From contig PEUR01000208.1 of assembly GCA_002780675.1 (NCBI GenBank), positions 5,529 to 12,525 of the forward strand: 6,997 bases of DNA, in the 5' to 3' direction. Of the stretch, positions 6,901 to 6,997 are shown one piece after another (position 1 is the first letter of the stretch; every line of letters starts with the position of its first letter). Source of the DNA: Gallionellales bacterium CG03_land_8_20_14_0_80_55_15 (GTDB lineage Bacteria; Pseudomonadota; Gammaproteobacteria; Burkholderiales; Gallionellaceae). Below the pieces are notes generated by a model, which had not been told where the DNA came from, did no database searches, and saw only the letters and a list, made by a program, of their open reading frames with translations. The translations under genes and the position numbers were made by a program.

Positions 6901-6997
6901 CAAGCCATGCTGAAAGAAATCGTCCAGGGAAAATGGCTCACCGCCAATGCCGTGTTCGGCCTGTTCCCTGCCAACACCGTGACTGTTGATGGCATAC
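3955..6997 (+). CDS. metH: Cobalamin-dependent methionine synthase MetH (partial, 3' end outside window)
   Basis: The open frame gives 1014 residues of about 1230 and runs off the right edge with no internal stop. MetH moves the methyl group of 5-methyltetrahydrofolate to homocysteine through methylcobalamin. The homocysteine domain (about 10-325) begins [13 protein letters not shown] and has zinc ligands Cys245 (GLNCALG) and Cys310/Cys311 (GGCCGT). The pterin domain follows (about 355-615, [13 protein letters not shown]). The cap (about 650-735) contains [22 protein letters not shown]. The cobalamin domain has GDVHDIGKN with His759, the lower axial ligand, Asp757, and Ser810 (GLITPS), agreeing with E. 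coli numbering. The reactivation domain starts near 905 and includes [17 protein letters not shown] (947-963, Asp948 probably for AdoMet). The ATG at 3955 is the only one giving the usual N-terminus, though its ribosome binding site is poor. Some betaproteobacteria split this gene in two; here it is a single frame. Confidence 0.97.
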   Translation, partial: MTRSPHPIENLLQQRILILDGAMGTMIQRYKLTEADYRGTRFADWHRDLKGNNDLLVITKPEVIKAIHSEYLAAGADIIETNTFGANATTLNAYGMSEFNYELNKAGARVAREACDQFATADKPRFVAGVLGPTDKTATISPDVNDPAARNISFDKLVADYSEATRGLMDGGADLILIETIFDTLNAKAAIFAVKTVFAERKASLPIMISGTITDASGRTLTGQVTEAFYNSLAHAKPISIGLNCALGAAELRQYVEELSRVANCYVSAHPNAGLPNPLAETGYDDTPENMSGHIREWAASGLLNIVGGCCGTSPAFIKAIAEVVKDVPPRKIPDLPVECRLSGLEPFNISDDSLFVNVGERCNVTGSAKFKRLILEGKYDEALEVAKQQVETGAQVIDVNMDEAMLDGEAAMVRFLNLIASEPDISKVPLMIDSSKWSIIEAGLKCVQGKSIVNSISLKEGEENFIKYATLVRQYGAAAVVMAFDEQGQADTYQRKTQICQRSYDILVNQVGFPPEDIIFDPNIFAIATGIEEHNNYAVDFINACVWIRKNLPYAKISGGVSNVSFSFRGNEPVREAIHTVFLYHAIKAGMNMGIVNAGQLGVYEEIPKELRDAVEDVVLNRHPDAGEKLVKIAENVKGGGKEQVEDLEWRKGTVQERLTHALVRGITTFIVEDTEEARLAANFPVEVIEGPLMTGMNVVGDLFGAGKMFLPQVVKSARVMKQAVAHLIPYIEAEKLRSGDTSTKGKIVMATVKGDVHDIGKNIVTVVLQCNNFEVVNMGVMVPCQQILDTAREHNADIIGLSGLITPSLEEMAHVAKEMERQGFKIPLLIGGATTSRVHTAVKIEPNYPSGQTVYVVDASRAVGVCSNLLSDTLRDEYVAGIKAEYANAREDHERKKTKAVYVSLAAARAHGFKTNWGIYTPPKPNFLGVRELRDYSLAEIAGFIDWSPFFQAWELAGRYPKILQDEVVGVEATKLFADAQAMLKEIVQGKWLTANAVFGLFPANTVTVDGI

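Overview
The window looks like ordinary chromosome from a betaproteobacterium, probably a member of the Nitrosomonadales (for example Gallionellaceae-like). That placement is an inference from protein resemblance, the moderately high G+C, and the gene neighbours (TorF-type porin-glnK-amtB, ubiK-comM, bacteriohemerythrin, undivided metH). No mobile element, CRISPR array, tRNA or rRNA was seen.

Layout. (1) Positions 1-1440 hold a leftward nitrogen-starvation operon: a TorF/Gcw_chp-family outer-membrane protein, then glnK, then almost certainly amtB, whose ribosome binding site and first two start-codon bases lie at the window's left edge. The operon is headed by a consensus sigma-54 promoter (TGGCAC-N5-TTGC). 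Upstream of it is an NtrC-like palindrome, with a second, weaker half-site 31 bp closer to the promoter. Each of the two intergenic gaps carries strong inverted repeats. (2) Positions 1580-3344 hold a rightward pair, ubiK (ubiquinone biosynthesis accessory factor) and comM (YifB-type AAA+ ATPase), separated by one base and closed by an intrinsic terminator. (3) Positions 3358-3810 hold a leftward single-domain bacteriohemerythrin, convergent with comM. (4) From 3955 to the right edge runs metH, cobalamin-dependent methionine synthase, divergent from the hemerythrin gene and cut off by the window inside its C-terminal activation domain.

How the genes work together. In the leftward operon, GlnK (a PII protein with Tyr51 in its T-loop) is expected to gate AmtB. 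The porin-like protein is placed to be made under the same low-nitrogen control, which suggests an outer-membrane step in acquiring ammonium or another nitrogen source; that role is inferred. UbiK, ComM, hemerythrin and MetH are housekeeping or stress genes with no evident functional link to it.

No radically new system is apparent. The most informative points are the NtrC/RpoN control region, which ties a protein family of unknown function to nitrogen starvation, and the RNA-level hairpins between the genes of that operon.
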